Shown here piece by piece: positions 28,062-36,955 of a stretch of 48,104 nt of DNA; the stretch's first letter is position 1, and each line of letters starts with the position of its first letter. A program made the position numbers and the translations under genes. The stretch is from Flavobacteriaceae bacterium. Lineage in GTDB: Bacteria > Bacteroidota > Bacteroidia > Flavobacteriales > Flavobacteriaceae. The notes below the pieces were generated by a model that saw only the letters and a program-made list of their open reading frames with translations, searched no databases and had not been told where the DNA came from. Location of the stretch: the NCBI GenBank assembly GCA_026988355.1, contig JALSLK010000069.1, forward strand, positions 1 to 48,104, in the 5' to 3' direction.

Positions 28062-29702
28062 TTAAATATTATGTGTTAAAAATATTTTTTTTAATGAATT
28101 TTCAAAATTAATAGTTACATTATTTCTTAATTCATCCAAATTATGTTCAAAATCTTGTTTTATATAATTTATTTTAATGTCATTATAATTAAATTTAAAA
28201 TTAGATAGAAGTATATTTTCAACACAATATTTTGGTTTTTTAATTTCTAAATTAATGACTCTATGTTGCATTGTGGCATAAATAATATTAGGCGAAGCGA
28301 AAGGCATTATAGATTTTATTTGATAATATTTACAACTATTATTTACAATTTGTTGGGTTGAACCTTGTAAAAAAGTGAAGGTTTTAGCATACATCTCTAA
28401 ACTTAAATAATTGGTTAATTTTTTTTCTGCAAAAAACAATTTACTACTTAAGTAATTGTAATATTTATCTGTTTTTTTAGTATCCAAAACTCTACAATAT
28501 CTATATTCATCCATTAAAGCAAGAAGTTGCTCTTTTTTGTTTTTACCTATTTTAAAGTGTTTTTTTGTTTTAAAATTTAATAAAATTATGCCAATTTTCG
28601 ATAAAATTGATTTTGGTTTAAACATCATATTTCTTCTTAAATAGCTAATTATACTACTTTCTGAAGGACCAAATGTAAAAATACTGTCCGATGTCGATCC
28701 ATTTACAATTAGTATTTCCTTACCATAGTTTTCTTTTATTTTTTTTACACCAATATAATGTAGCGGTGTAAAATGTTTATCCATTAATTGATTTAAGCTG
28801 ATTTCTAATTGCTCTTTTTCTGAAAAGCTATGAAGATTAATTTTAATTATTTTTAGTTTTATATTTAACGCTTCGGCTACTTTAGTGACTTTTTGAAAAT
28901 CTAAATTTGCATGTTTAAATGTTGGTTCAATTTTTAAAAAAACGGCCACAAAATTAATTTTATGTTGTATTAAAAAAAGTGCTAATAAGCAAGAATCTTT
29001 TCCGCCAGAAAACATCAAAACAATCTTTTTGTTATTTTTTTTGATGTTACTAAAAGTATCGTTTAAATCGTTAAATACTTTTTTAGTATGCATTAGTTCA
29101 TTAGGATTACTCTTTAAATCTTTAAAATAAAGGTTTTCTTCAATCTCTAAACTACTTATTTTGTTTACTGTTGCTGGTTTAAACTTTTTAATTTTCTTAA
29201 ATAGTGTGTTTCCTCCAGTAGTGTAATCGTGTTTTTTCCAGTATTCATATTCCATTTCATTTAATTCTATTTTTTTTATTTTTTCTAATAAAAATTGGTA
29301 ATTATCTGAAATATAAATAATGTCTTTTAATTTCGTATAATATAGTCTATAAGCTCCTATAATATCTGTAACAACCTCAACGTTCTTAGAAGTAATTTTA
29401 ATTTTAATCCACGATCCTTTATAATTATTATATTCTAAATCAAAATTATTTGAAATCGGAAAACCAAAAAAGTATTCATTATTTTGTTCTTTAAAAACGG
29501 TATCGAAAATATTTATATTAACTATAAAATTATTGAAAGTAGCTGTTTTTTTGAACATAACTAGTGTTAGCATTAAGAAGTCAAAATTAATACTTTTTTT
29601 AACAACATCAATTTGAAATTGGCTTTTTAATAGTTCTTCAACAACAAATTTTGATTTCTTAACTTTTAAGTTATTAATGGATATATTTTTTTTAAAAAAC
29701 AT
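28062..29702 (-). CDS. Asparagine-synthetase-like ATP-dependent enzyme lacking the glutaminase Cys
   Basis: The C-terminal part holds a PP-loop, SGGKDS at 232-237 after IVLMF, the ATP pyrophosphatase motif of the AsnB family. NGSTSDSIFTFG (about 325-336) stands where AsnB has SGDGADELFGG. The N-terminal 190 residues resemble the glutaminase fold (GAYRLYYTKLKDIIYISDN near 116-134 matches the conserved 'gr.plyy...' strand) but begin MFFKKN, without the Cys2 nucleophile. It may therefore take free ammonia or another amine, or form an amide or ester bond as beta-lactam synthetase-like relatives do. A target in the polysaccharide, such as a uronic acid or an amino acid substituent, is an inference from location. 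Confidence 0.8.
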   Translation of the reverse strand: MFFKKNISINNLKVKKSKFVVEELLKSQFQIDVVKKSINFDFLMLTLVMFKKTATFNNFIVNINIFDTVFKEQNNEYFFGFPISNNFDLEYNNYKGSWIKIKITSKNVEVVTDIIGAYRLYYTKLKDIIYISDNYQFLLEKIKKIELNEMEYEYWKKHDYTTGGNTLFKKIKKFKPATVNKISSLEIEENLYFKDLKSNPNELMHTKKVFNDLNDTFSNIKKNNKKIVLMFSGGKDSCLLALFLIQHKINFVAVFLKIEPTFKHANLDFQKVTKVAEALNIKLKIIKINLHSFSEKEQLEISLNQLMDKHFTPLHYIGVKKIKENYGKEILIVNGSTSDSIFTFGPSESSIISYLRRNMMFKPKSILSKIGIILLNFKTKKHFKIGKNKKEQLLALMDEYRYCRVLDTKKTDKYYNYLSSKLFFAEKKLTNYLSLEMYAKTFTFLQGSTQQIVNNSCKYYQIKSIMPFASPNIIYATMQHRVINLEIKKPKYCVENILLSNFKFNYNDIKINYIKQDFEHNLDELRNNVTINFENSLKKIFLTHNI

Positions 29703-29709
29703 ATATTTG
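29702..29709 (+). promoter_or_regulatory. Candidate -7 box of the T9SS/tailspike pair
   Basis: TATATTTG, an exact TAnnTTTG, ends 24 bases before the ATG at 29734. Its first base is also the first base of the start codon of the divergent minus-strand gene, so the two units are packed into a 31-base gap. Confidence 0.55.
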
Positions 29710-29733
29710 AATTAATTTAAAATAGATATTTCT

Positions 29734-30219
29734 ATGACACGTCTTTTTTTTACAATTCTATTTTTTTTTATTCTAAATTTTGTCAGTTTCTCTCAATCCA
29801 TAACAAAACACATTATTGCAACTAGTGGAGGTTCTTATTCTGATAATGAAATCCTTTTTGAATGGACAATTGGCGAATTTACATATACAACTTTAAAGAA
29901 CTCATCTACAACTATAACACAAGGTTTTCATCAAACATTTTTAAAAGGTCTTTTTACAGATAATTTAATTATTAACAAAATAAATGTTTCCCCTAACCCA
30001 ACAAATGACAAAATTTTAATTAAATTGGATTTAAACCAAAAATCCAATATTAAAATTCAATTATTTGATCTTAAAGGAATGCTTTTAAAAGAAAACTATT
30101 TATTTAATAACAATATTTCTAAAACAATATTTCTTCAAGACTTTGCAAATGGCATTTATCAAATAGTAGTTACCATTAATGATAATTTTCTTAAAGTTTT
30201 TAAAATAATTAAAATATAA
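29734..30219 (+). CDS. Small T9SS-exported protein
   Basis: A signal peptide (residues 1-20, ending SFSQ) is followed by a module of about 65 residues, IIATSGGSYSDNEILFEWTIGEF...TITQGFHQTF. I know this as a common N-terminal unit of short flavobacterial surface proteins. The rest is a type A T9SS sorting domain beginning INVSPNPTNDKILI (about 88-101) and ending with GIYQIVVTINDN...FKIIKI. There is no other domain, so the protein is almost only export signal and adaptor. It lies 4 bases before the tailspike-like gene on the same strand and probably works with it, for example as its surface attachment partner. Confidence 0.85.
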   Translation: MTRLFFTILFFFILNFVSFSQSITKHIIATSGGSYSDNEILFEWTIGEFTYTTLKNSSTTITQGFHQTFLKGLFTDNLIINKINVSPNPTNDKILIKLDLNQKSNIKIQLFDLKGMLLKENYLFNNNISKTIFLQDFANGIYQIVVTINDNFLKVFKIIKI

Positions 30220-30223
30220 AATC

Positions 30224-32755
30224 ATGCAAAAAACACTAATACTTTTACTTTTTTTCTGTACGACTCAAATCTTTTCACAAACACCTAATTTATTTAATTA
30301 CCAAGGTGTGCTAAGAAATACCGAAGGAATTCCTTTAATTAACAAAAATGTTAGTTTACGGTTTTCAATAATGGAAGATAATGAATCTGAAACGTTAGTT
30401 TATGAAGAAGAGCATTTTGTTACAACCAATAGTATGGGTTTAATAAATATTGAAATTGGTAATGGTAACCCCACTTCAGGAAAATTTAAAACCATAACAT
30501 GGGGGGAAAGTGGTTTTTTATTAAAAGTTGAGCTAGATAAAAATGGTGGCACTTTGTTTAAAGAATTGGGAAAATCTAAACTCAAATCTGTTCCTTATGC
30601 ATTATTTGCAAACGAAACTAATATTAAAACTGGAAAATTTCTTGAATACAAAGATAAAGTTATATACAATAAGGGAGATTTAGATAGTATAAACGAAATT
30701 CAAAATTTAAAATTAATTAAGGATACATTATTTCTCTCTAAAGCAAACTATGTTTTATTAAATAATAATAATGCCTCTAATTCTGATTTTGTATATAATT
30801 TACAAAATATTAATGAAATAAGAGGTAATATTAGCTTGGCAGAAAAAGATGCTATAATAACACAAGGTTATAATACTCCAAAAGATGGTGGTGGTGCATA
30901 TTACATTGTAGAATTAGACAAAAAAAAAAAAGATAATGGAGGAGATATTATTAGAATAAATAACGATTTAATTGCTTCTCTAGTTCCATATACTGATATT
31001 AATATTAAGCAATTTGGTGCTAATGGGGAGTCTAATAACACTGTAGATGATTATCTTAATATACAAAATGCTATTGATTATTGCCAAAGAAATAAAATTT
31101 ATACTTTAAAAATACCTAGTGGAGAATATATAACAAGTAAAACATTGATAATTAAAAATTTAGAAAATGGGACAAGTTTTGTAAACTACAGAACTTCTGG
31201 ATTATTCCTTGTAGGGGAAGGAGATAATACAACAAAAATAACAAGTACTAGTACTCATACTGGCTCCATGATAGAAATAATTGGAGTTACCAGAAGCAGT
31301 AGTTATATTAAAGGAGGAGGGTTAAAAGGTATTTATTTTGATGGAGGTAATAGAGGAGATATTACAAATCATGGTTTAAAATATATCGGTTGGTGGGCTG
31401 CAACAATAGAGAACTGTACATTTGTCAATTTTAAAGGAGATGGAGTTAGACAAATAACAAATAGCGTAGTAGATGGTAATCCTGATTTCACGGTATCAGA
31501 TAGAGTGAAATTTAAAGGCGTTCTAATAAATAGATGTGAAGGCTATGGTTTTAATAACAATAAGATAGAAGGTATAACTGTTTCTGACTTAAAAGGGCAA
31601 GGTTCTCCAAGTATAATTTTTGAACATTGTAAAATTGGGATTTGTAAAAAAGGAGGGTTATATATCCAAAGTAGTGCTTTTAGAATAATTAACTCTTCTA
31701 TTTGGGCTAACGGTTGGAACAAGGAGAGTGGAGGTGAAAACCCAAATAAAGCCTACGGTATTTATTTTGGTGGCAATAGTGTAACGTTTAACTCAAGAAA
31801 TGTAATTGAAGGATGTGAATTTGACAATAATAAAGATGCACATATTGCAATTTCTTACTTGTCAAATACAAGAATTGCCAATAATAGATTTATTCATGAG
31901 ATTAGAAATACTCATGACATTAAACCCTCTAATACCAGTATTATATTTGCACCTGATCTCGATAATACCCATGAATCGATAAGGAATGTTGAGTTTTCAA
32001 ATAATTTTTTTAGAGTAGGCGCATCTTCAACGTATACTGGAGGAATACTTGACTTAACTATTTTTGATTGGGTTACAACTACAAATATTTCTAATATATA
32101 TATTAATAAAAATTCTATTGTAAATAATAAAGTAAATGGAATGTATCATGCAAACATTACTTTTTTTAAAAATTACGATGAAAATAATGCACATATTAAA
32201 CAGAATTATGTAATAGATAATAGAGGTGTATTTACCAAATCTAATGATACATCATTTTATGAAAATAGAAATATTGTAAGTCTTGGTAAACCAGCTCCAT
32301 ATTATATTGGCAGTTTAACTGCAAGTGATTACAGTCCAAACAATCAACTACAAGCTTTAAAATTTAATAACAACTTTCATAATTTTGATTTTGTAGATGA
32401 TTTGTTTCCGTCAAATGGTTATGAAACATTAGATTACGATAGAACAACTGGTATTTACACTTGCCCTTATACTGGATTTTATACAGTAAATTGTTTTGTG
32501 GCAATTAGAAACCTTGGCATAAATGAAAAAGCAAGACTTCATTTAAAATGGAAAAAATACGATTTGAATACTAGTTATGTAATTCAATATGAATATGCTT
32601 GGGGAAATGATAGATCTAGAACAAACTTGGATCTAAACACAAAGTTATTTTTACATAAAGGAGATAAAATATGGTTTGAACTAGGAGCTGATGGTGGTTT
32701 GGAAGTTGAACCAAATTCAAACTTTAATCGTTTACATATTCAAATGACTAATTAA
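30224..32755 (+). CDS. Tailspike-like secreted protein with pectate-lyase-3 fold and C1q-like end
   Basis: The 843-residue product has a signal peptide (1-18, ending FSQ). A Bacteroidota N-terminal module follows: NYQGVLRNTEGIPLINKNVSLRFSI to SVPYALFANE (about 24-128, read as separate blocks), as in flavobacterial tail-fibre-like proteins. From about 262 comes NIKQFGANGESNNTVDDYLN with AIDYCQRNKIYTLKIPSGEY, the start of the Pectate_lyase_3 beta-helix of phage tailspikes and depolymerases; helix turns run to about 690. The last 140 residues (FNNNFHNFDFVDD, then GIYTCPYTGFYTVNCFVAIR, and KGDKIWFELGADG) form a C1q/TNF-like jelly roll that trimerises similar proteins. It has no T9SS domain of its own. 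A polysaccharide lyase or binding function is inferred. Confidence 0.85.
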   Translation: MQKTLILLLFFCTTQIFSQTPNLFNYQGVLRNTEGIPLINKNVSLRFSIMEDNESETLVYEEEHFVTTNSMGLINIEIGNGNPTSGKFKTITWGESGFLLKVELDKNGGTLFKELGKSKLKSVPYALFANETNIKTGKFLEYKDKVIYNKGDLDSINEIQNLKLIKDTLFLSKANYVLLNNNNASNSDFVYNLQNINEIRGNISLAEKDAIITQGYNTPKDGGGAYYIVELDKKKKDNGGDIIRINNDLIASLVPYTDINIKQFGANGESNNTVDDYLNIQNAIDYCQRNKIYTLKIPSGEYITSKTLIIKNLENGTSFVNYRTSGLFLVGEGDNTTKITSTSTHTGSMIEIIGVTRSSSYIKGGGLKGIYFDGGNRGDITNHGLKYIGWWAATIENCTFVNFKGDGVRQITNSVVDGNPDFTVSDRVKFKGVLINRCEGYGFNNNKIEGITVSDLKGQGSPSIIFEHCKIGICKKGGLYIQSSAFRIINSSIWANGWNKESGGENPNKAYGIYFGGNSVTFNSRNVIEGCEFDNNKDAHIAISYLSNTRIANNRFIHEIRNTHDIKPSNTSIIFAPDLDNTHESIRNVEFSNNFFRVGASSTYTGGILDLTIFDWVTTTNISNIYINKNSIVNNKVNGMYHANITFFKNYDENNAHIKQNYVIDNRGVFTKSNDTSFYENRNIVSLGKPAPYYIGSLTASDYSPNNQLQALKFNNNFHNFDFVDDLFPSNGYETLDYDRTTGIYTCPYTGFYTVNCFVAIRNLGINEKARLHLKWKKYDLNTSYVIQYEYAWGNDRSRTNLDLNTKLFLHKGDKIWFELGADGGLEVEPNSNFNRLHIQMTN

Positions 32756-34043
32756 TTACCGAAATAAATGCATCTAAAATCGTATTTATATTTTCAATTC
32801 CTACACAATTCCCGTCATTTAAAGGGTCATTAATAATTCCACAGAAGCTTGTTTTTGTTAGTAGATTTATATAATTTACTTTTTCTTCTAGGTTAATTTT
32901 CGGAAAAGTATTGTTTTTTACTTCTTGTAGTATTGGAAGTAACGCTTTTGTATCTGAAATAAATTTACAATTTTTATTGGTATTATTTAATGTTTTTATT
33001 AAAGTAACTACTGGCTTATTTGTTAATATGCATTCAATTGCAATAGTACCTGTAACGGTAATTACCATATCAAAGCTATTAAAAATAGCTTCCATTTTTG
33101 TGTCTAAATGTAATGCAATTACGTTTTTATTATTTTTTACAAAATCAATTAAATCTATTGATAATTCGTATTTACATTTTGGATTTAATTTTACATACAG
33201 TAATTCTCCTTCTTGTAATTGTTGGTAGATTTGTTTTAGTGTTTCTAATTGATCTCTATATTTTCTTCCCCAAACATCCAAATTTGCTTCTGGCTGCATT
33301 TGCATTGGATACAATATTGTAAATTTTGTAGTATCTATTTCTGTGGTAGAAATTTGATTCCATTTCGGAATACTTTGCTGTACTTCTTTATCTTTTTTAT
33401 ATTTTATTACTGGCGATGGTGTATTGTATTTTTCGCCTCTATAATAAGATCTTATTAGCTTTAACTTGTCTTTAATTTTATGATTTGTAGATTTCTTTTT
33501 CACAAACATATAATCTGGCTTTACTTTTCTATTTGTAATGGAATCTATAATTGCTAAAACCTCTTCTTTTGGTAAATTTTCATTACTTCCACCATAAGGT
33601 TCTAAAGTATCGTATTTATAAAAAGAAAATCGTCCTGTTGGATACCTACTTGTACTTGGATTTAAGTATGGTATTTCTTTTTCTCTACAAATTTTTATGG
33701 TTAATAATTCATGAAACGCTGTAGACTCTCCAAACACAACATCTGGCTGTATATCTTCTATACATTTTTTAATTTGTGCGTAATAGTAAGGTATGTAACT
33801 AGTATCTTTTTTTTTGAAAAAATTAATCTGCCTATCTGACTTTATAATATCTTTAAAAAATACCATATCTACAGACGTATTATCCTTTTTTGGATATGGA
33901 ATTAAGGTACTTTTACCTATATTTACCTTAAAATTATGATTCTGTACTATCCAAAAAATTTGATGCCCCTTTTTCTCTAATTCTTTGGTTATTGGCTCAT
34001 AAAAATAGGTTTTATATCTATTTTCTATAAAGAGTAATTTCAT
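32748..34043 (-). CDS. Capsule-type glycosyltransferase, probable sialic-acid-like sugar transferase
   Basis: The 431-residue protein starts MKLLFIENRYKTYFYEPI and has a GT-B-like arrangement, with VVFGESTAFHELLTIKIC (about 102-119) in the first half. LYPMQMQPEANLDVWGRKYRDQ (about 246-267) and VTVTGTIAIECILTNKPVVTL (about 334-354, read MVITVTGTIAIE) follow in the second. This pattern resembles the capsule polysaccharide synthase and polysialyltransferase-like enzymes. It follows pseI by one base, which points to transfer of the CMP-activated nonulosonic acid made by the neighbouring genes, but the donor has not been shown. Its 3' end overlaps the opposing tailspike-like gene by 8 bases. Confidence 0.75.
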   Translation of the reverse strand: MKLLFIENRYKTYFYEPITKELEKKGHQIFWIVQNHNFKVNIGKSTLIPYPKKDNTSVDMVFFKDIIKSDRQINFFKKKDTSYIPYYYAQIKKCIEDIQPDVVFGESTAFHELLTIKICREKEIPYLNPSTSRYPTGRFSFYKYDTLEPYGGSNENLPKEEVLAIIDSITNRKVKPDYMFVKKKSTNHKIKDKLKLIRSYYRGEKYNTPSPVIKYKKDKEVQQSIPKWNQISTTEIDTTKFTILYPMQMQPEANLDVWGRKYRDQLETLKQIYQQLQEGELLYVKLNPKCKYELSIDLIDFVKNNKNVIALHLDTKMEAIFNSFDMVITVTGTIAIECILTNKPVVTLIKTLNNTNKNCKFISDTKALLPILQEVKNNTFPKINLEEKVNYINLLTKTSFCGIINDPLNDGNCVGIENINTILDAFISVIN

Positions 34044-34044
34044 T

Positions 34045-35088
34045 TTAATTTTTAATCATATTTTTATTTAGAGGCTCTCCTTTTGTTATATTTTTAGTGA
34101 ATTTTTTTCCTAAAATATCAACATAATATTTTGGATGTAATCCGTAACCTGGTCGTATTGATCTAATGTTTTCTTCTGTAAGCACATCTCCTTCTTTTAC
34201 ATCTTCTGTGACAAATAAGGATCTTGCAAATTTCCTATTTTTCTTTACCTTTTCAGAAATTTTATAAGATACTTTTCCTAGTAATTTTTCGGCATCTCTT
34301 ACTGCTTTTACCATTTCTTTAAATTCTTGTTCATCTAAGGAAAAATCTGCATCTGGACCTCCAATTTCTTTATTTAGAATAAAATGTTTTTCTATTACTT
34401 TTGCTCCTAATGTGGTTGCTACTACTGGTGCGATATATCCATACGTATGGTCCGAAAACCCAACCTCAACACCAAACCTATCTTTTAAATCTGGTATGGT
34501 ATTTAGATTTGCCAATGCTAACGGTGCTGGATAAGAGGATGTACATTTTAGCAGTATAATGTCATCGTTCCCTGCTTTTCTACAGGTCTCAACCGCTAAG
34601 ACAACATCTTGTTCTTCTGCAATTCCTGTCGACATGATTATTGGTTTCCCTTTGGATGCTGCATAGGCAATTAATGGTATGTCTTGTATTTCAAAAGATG
34701 CTATTTTATATGCTGGAACATTTAATTTTTCTAAAAAATCTACTGCTGTTCTGTCGAATGGCGATGAAAAACAAATTAACCCTTCTTCTTTGGCTACGTC
34801 AAATAATTTTTGATGCCATTCCCAAGGTGTATATGCTTCTTTATACAATTCATGTAGTGTTTTTCCATCCCAAAGTGTACCTCCATCTATTTTAAAATAA
34901 TCTTTATCACAGTCTAATGTTAAGGTATCTGCAGTATAGGTTTGTAATTTTATTGCATCTGCTCCTGTACGTTTTGCCGCTCTAATGGTTTCTATCGCTA
35001 TATCTAAATCTCCATTGTGATTTGCAGATAGTTCTGCTATAATAAAACACGGTTGTTCTTTACCTATTTTTCTATTTGCTATCTGCAT
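34045..35088 (-). CDS. pseI: Pseudaminic acid synthase
   Basis: This is a NeuB-family enzyme of 347 residues. The TIM-barrel part has FIIAELSANHNGDLDIAIE (about 15-33), DAIKLQTYTADTLTL, and YTPWEWHQKLFDVAKEEGL (about 86-104), a segment characteristic of PseI as opposed to NeuB. Then come KIASFEI, VEVGFSDHTYGY, KVIEKHFIL and GPDADFSLD. The C-terminal SAF antifreeze-like domain begins near ARSLFVTEDVKEGDVLTEEN (about 289). It condenses the 6-deoxy-AltdiNAc-type sugar with phosphoenolpyruvate. Its ATG overlaps the stop of the formyltransferase gene (TAATG), which couples the two steps. Confidence 0.93.
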   Translation of the reverse strand: MQIANRKIGKEQPCFIIAELSANHNGDLDIAIETIRAAKRTGADAIKLQTYTADTLTLDCDKDYFKIDGGTLWDGKTLHELYKEAYTPWEWHQKLFDVAKEEGLICFSSPFDRTAVDFLEKLNVPAYKIASFEIQDIPLIAYAASKGKPIIMSTGIAEEQDVVLAVETCRKAGNDDIILLKCTSSYPAPLALANLNTIPDLKDRFGVEVGFSDHTYGYIAPVVATTLGAKVIEKHFILNKEIGGPDADFSLDEQEFKEMVKAVRDAEKLLGKVSYKISEKVKKNRKFARSLFVTEDVKEGDVLTEENIRSIRPGYGLHPKYYVDILGKKFTKNITKGEPLNKNMIKN

Positions 35089-35951
35089 TAATTAAATTTT
35101 TTAAAGATTTCAAAGATACTTAAATTATCTCTAATAGCTTCTAACTGAATTACTCCATCATTAGTCACAACGTTAACTTTTGGTTTTAGTGTTATTATTG
35201 TTCCATTTTCATATCTGGATTTTTCCAATTTTATTATGGAAACCTTATCAATAATTATTTTTTCTTTTTTATAAAATGTAAATGCTCCTGGATATGGACT
35301 TGCCTGCGCTCTAATCCAATTTTTTATTTTCAAACTATTCCAATCCCAATTTATCTGTCCATCTTTTGGTGTTCTTTTTCCAAAATAAGTTGCTTCCTTT
35401 TCGTTTTGAAGCCTAAATTTAATTGTTTTATTTTGTAGCTTTATTAATACTTTTTCTATTAATGGATAATACAATTCGGCATACTTTTTTAGTATATCTG
35501 CTCCTGTATTTTCTTTTGTTATTGGCACTTCTATTTGTTCTATTATATTACCTGTATCACAACCTTCTTCAATTTTATGTGCTGTAATTCCTGCTTTATT
35601 TTCGTTGTTTATTATTGCCCAAACATGTGGTGTTCGTCCACGATATTTTGGCAATAAGGAACCATGTATATTAAATATTAGCTGCTTTGGATGTTTTATA
35701 ATATCTTTTTCTATTAGGAATAGATAATTAATCGAAATAATTACATCTACTTCAATTTTTTTTACAAAACCATAGCCTTTTCCTTTTCTTGGGTTTCCTT
35801 TATATAGTGGAATGCTCTTTTCTTTACAATGTTTTATTATTGTTTCCGATTTACTATCGGTTAAAACAAATTGAACTTTGTATTTTTTTAAAATTTTGAC
35901 TAAGGTTTCGTAACCTAAATTTCCACTTGCAAGAATTCCTACTGTTAGCAT
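35088..35951 (-). CDS. Sugar N-formyltransferase in the pseudaminic acid pathway
   Basis: The N-terminal formyltransferase fold contains FNIHGSLLPKYRGRTP (residues 93-108) and GCDTGNII, giving the catalytic triad Asn94, His96 and Asp132 seen in Fmt, ArnA and sugar N-formyltransferases that use 10-formyl-tetrahydrofolate. A C-terminal segment with INWDWNSLKIKNWIRAQASPYPGAF (about 199-223, in blocks) resembles the Fmt/ArnA C-domain. The gene lies between pseG and pseI, overlapping both, where many clusters carry pseH. No GNAT-type acetyltransferase is found in the pse cassette. It probably formylates the 4-amino group of the PseC product, which becomes N7 of the nonulosonic acid. The alternative is action on another amino sugar of the repeat. 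Confidence 0.88.
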   Translation of the reverse strand: MLTVGILASGNLGYETLVKILKKYKVQFVLTDSKSETIIKHCKEKSIPLYKGNPRKGKGYGFVKKIEVDVIISINYLFLIEKDIIKHPKQLIFNIHGSLLPKYRGRTPHVWAIINNENKAGITAHKIEEGCDTGNIIEQIEVPITKENTGADILKKYAELYYPLIEKVLIKLQNKTIKFRLQNEKEATYFGKRTPKDGQINWDWNSLKIKNWIRAQASPYPGAFTFYKKEKIIIDKVSIIKLEKSRYENGTIITLKPKVNVVTNDGVIQLEAIRDNLSIFEIFKKFN

Positions 35952-36955
35952 TTGTTTTTTATTAGATTTAAAAAATTATCTTTAATCTTTGGATTAAATA
36001 ATTTTTCTTGTGCTTTTGTGTACGTATTATACTCTCCTTTTTTAATTACTTGATTTATTTTATTTTTAAAATCTTCTTTTATGTATGTACTAAAATCTCC
36101 AGCTTCAAAAATAGTCTTATTTTCTAAAAATCCTTTGTATATCAATTCTTGATTTTTGACATAATATCCTGATAATATCGGCATTTTAACACAACACAAT
36201 TCATATAATATAGTACTTGCTGGTGCTATTGCAAAATTACTTTGCTTCATTATTGAAACCATTTTTTTTTCGGAAGCATTCTGTATAATCTCTATATTTT
36301 TATTTTTACTTGCCAATTTAAAAATTTCGATATGTTTATATGCTGCTCCTAAAACGATATATATTTTTTTAAACTGCCTTTTTTCTAACAATGCTTTTGT
36401 TGCTATTATGGATAAATTATACATATCTGATCCTCCAAAACAGATAAATGCTGTATCTAATTTTATAATATTCCTTTTCTGTTTTGTTGCTTCTATAAAC
36501 ATTGGTCTTAGTATGGCATATTCTGTTCCTAATGCAAATTCTGTTTGTTTTTTAGAATTAAAATCCTCTTTTTTTACACTTGGAGAGTGATTTACTACAA
36601 TATCTGCATGCATATATTCTGTAGTTAAATCGTCTATATACATCAATTGAAATCCTTGTTTTTTTATTTCTTTTTGATAACTTGAAATAAATTGATAGCC
36701 ATCTGCAATAATGATATATTTTGTAGCATTGTATTTCTTTGCCAGCCATTCTGGTTCTCTTTCAATACTAATTTCTTGTGGTAATATGACGATTGGATAT
36801 TCTTTTGGTATGACACTAATTGTAGAATTATTTTTTGTGATAAATGTAAATTCATAGTCTTCTTTATACATTTCTACTAATGCAAAAAGACGATATAGAT
36901 GTCCTAATCCTATTTCTGAATTTCCATCTGCTCTAAAAAGTATTTTCTTTTTCAT
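35945..36955 (-). CDS. pseG: UDP-2,4-diacylamido-2,4,6-trideoxy-altropyranose hydrolase
   Basis: The protein begins ILFRADGNSEIGLGHLYRL (residues 5-23); His19 in the GLGH loop corresponds to the catalytic base of PseG. The GT-B-like second half has DTAFICFGGSDMYNLSIIATKAL (about 165-187, in blocks) and IAPASTILYELCCVKMPILSGYYVKNQ (about 247-273), typical of the MurG-like donor site reused here to bind UDP. It removes UDP from the 4-N-acylated sugar before condensation by PseI. The length of 336 residues is that of PseG alone, so it is not a fusion with PseH. It overlaps pseF by 23 bases and the formyltransferase gene by 7. Confidence 0.92.
   Translation of the reverse strand: MKKKILFRADGNSEIGLGHLYRLFALVEMYKEDYEFTFITKNNSTISVIPKEYPIVILPQEISIEREPEWLAKKYNATKYIIIADGYQFISSYQKEIKKQGFQLMYIDDLTTEYMHADIVVNHSPSVKKEDFNSKKQTEFALGTEYAILRPMFIEATKQKRNIIKLDTAFICFGGSDMYNLSIIATKALLEKRQFKKIYIVLGAAYKHIEIFKLASKNKNIEIIQNASEKKMVSIMKQSNFAIAPASTILYELCCVKMPILSGYYVKNQELIYKGFLENKTIFEAGDFSTYIKEDFKNKINQVIKKGEYNTYTKAQEKLFNPKIKDNFLNLIKNKC

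Noticed and set aside
33098..33458. Overlapping plus-strand frames inside the capsule glycosyltransferase gene
   Set aside because: Phe/Leu/Ile-rich translations are what an AT-rich minus-strand gene gives when read backwards; no signal or motif.
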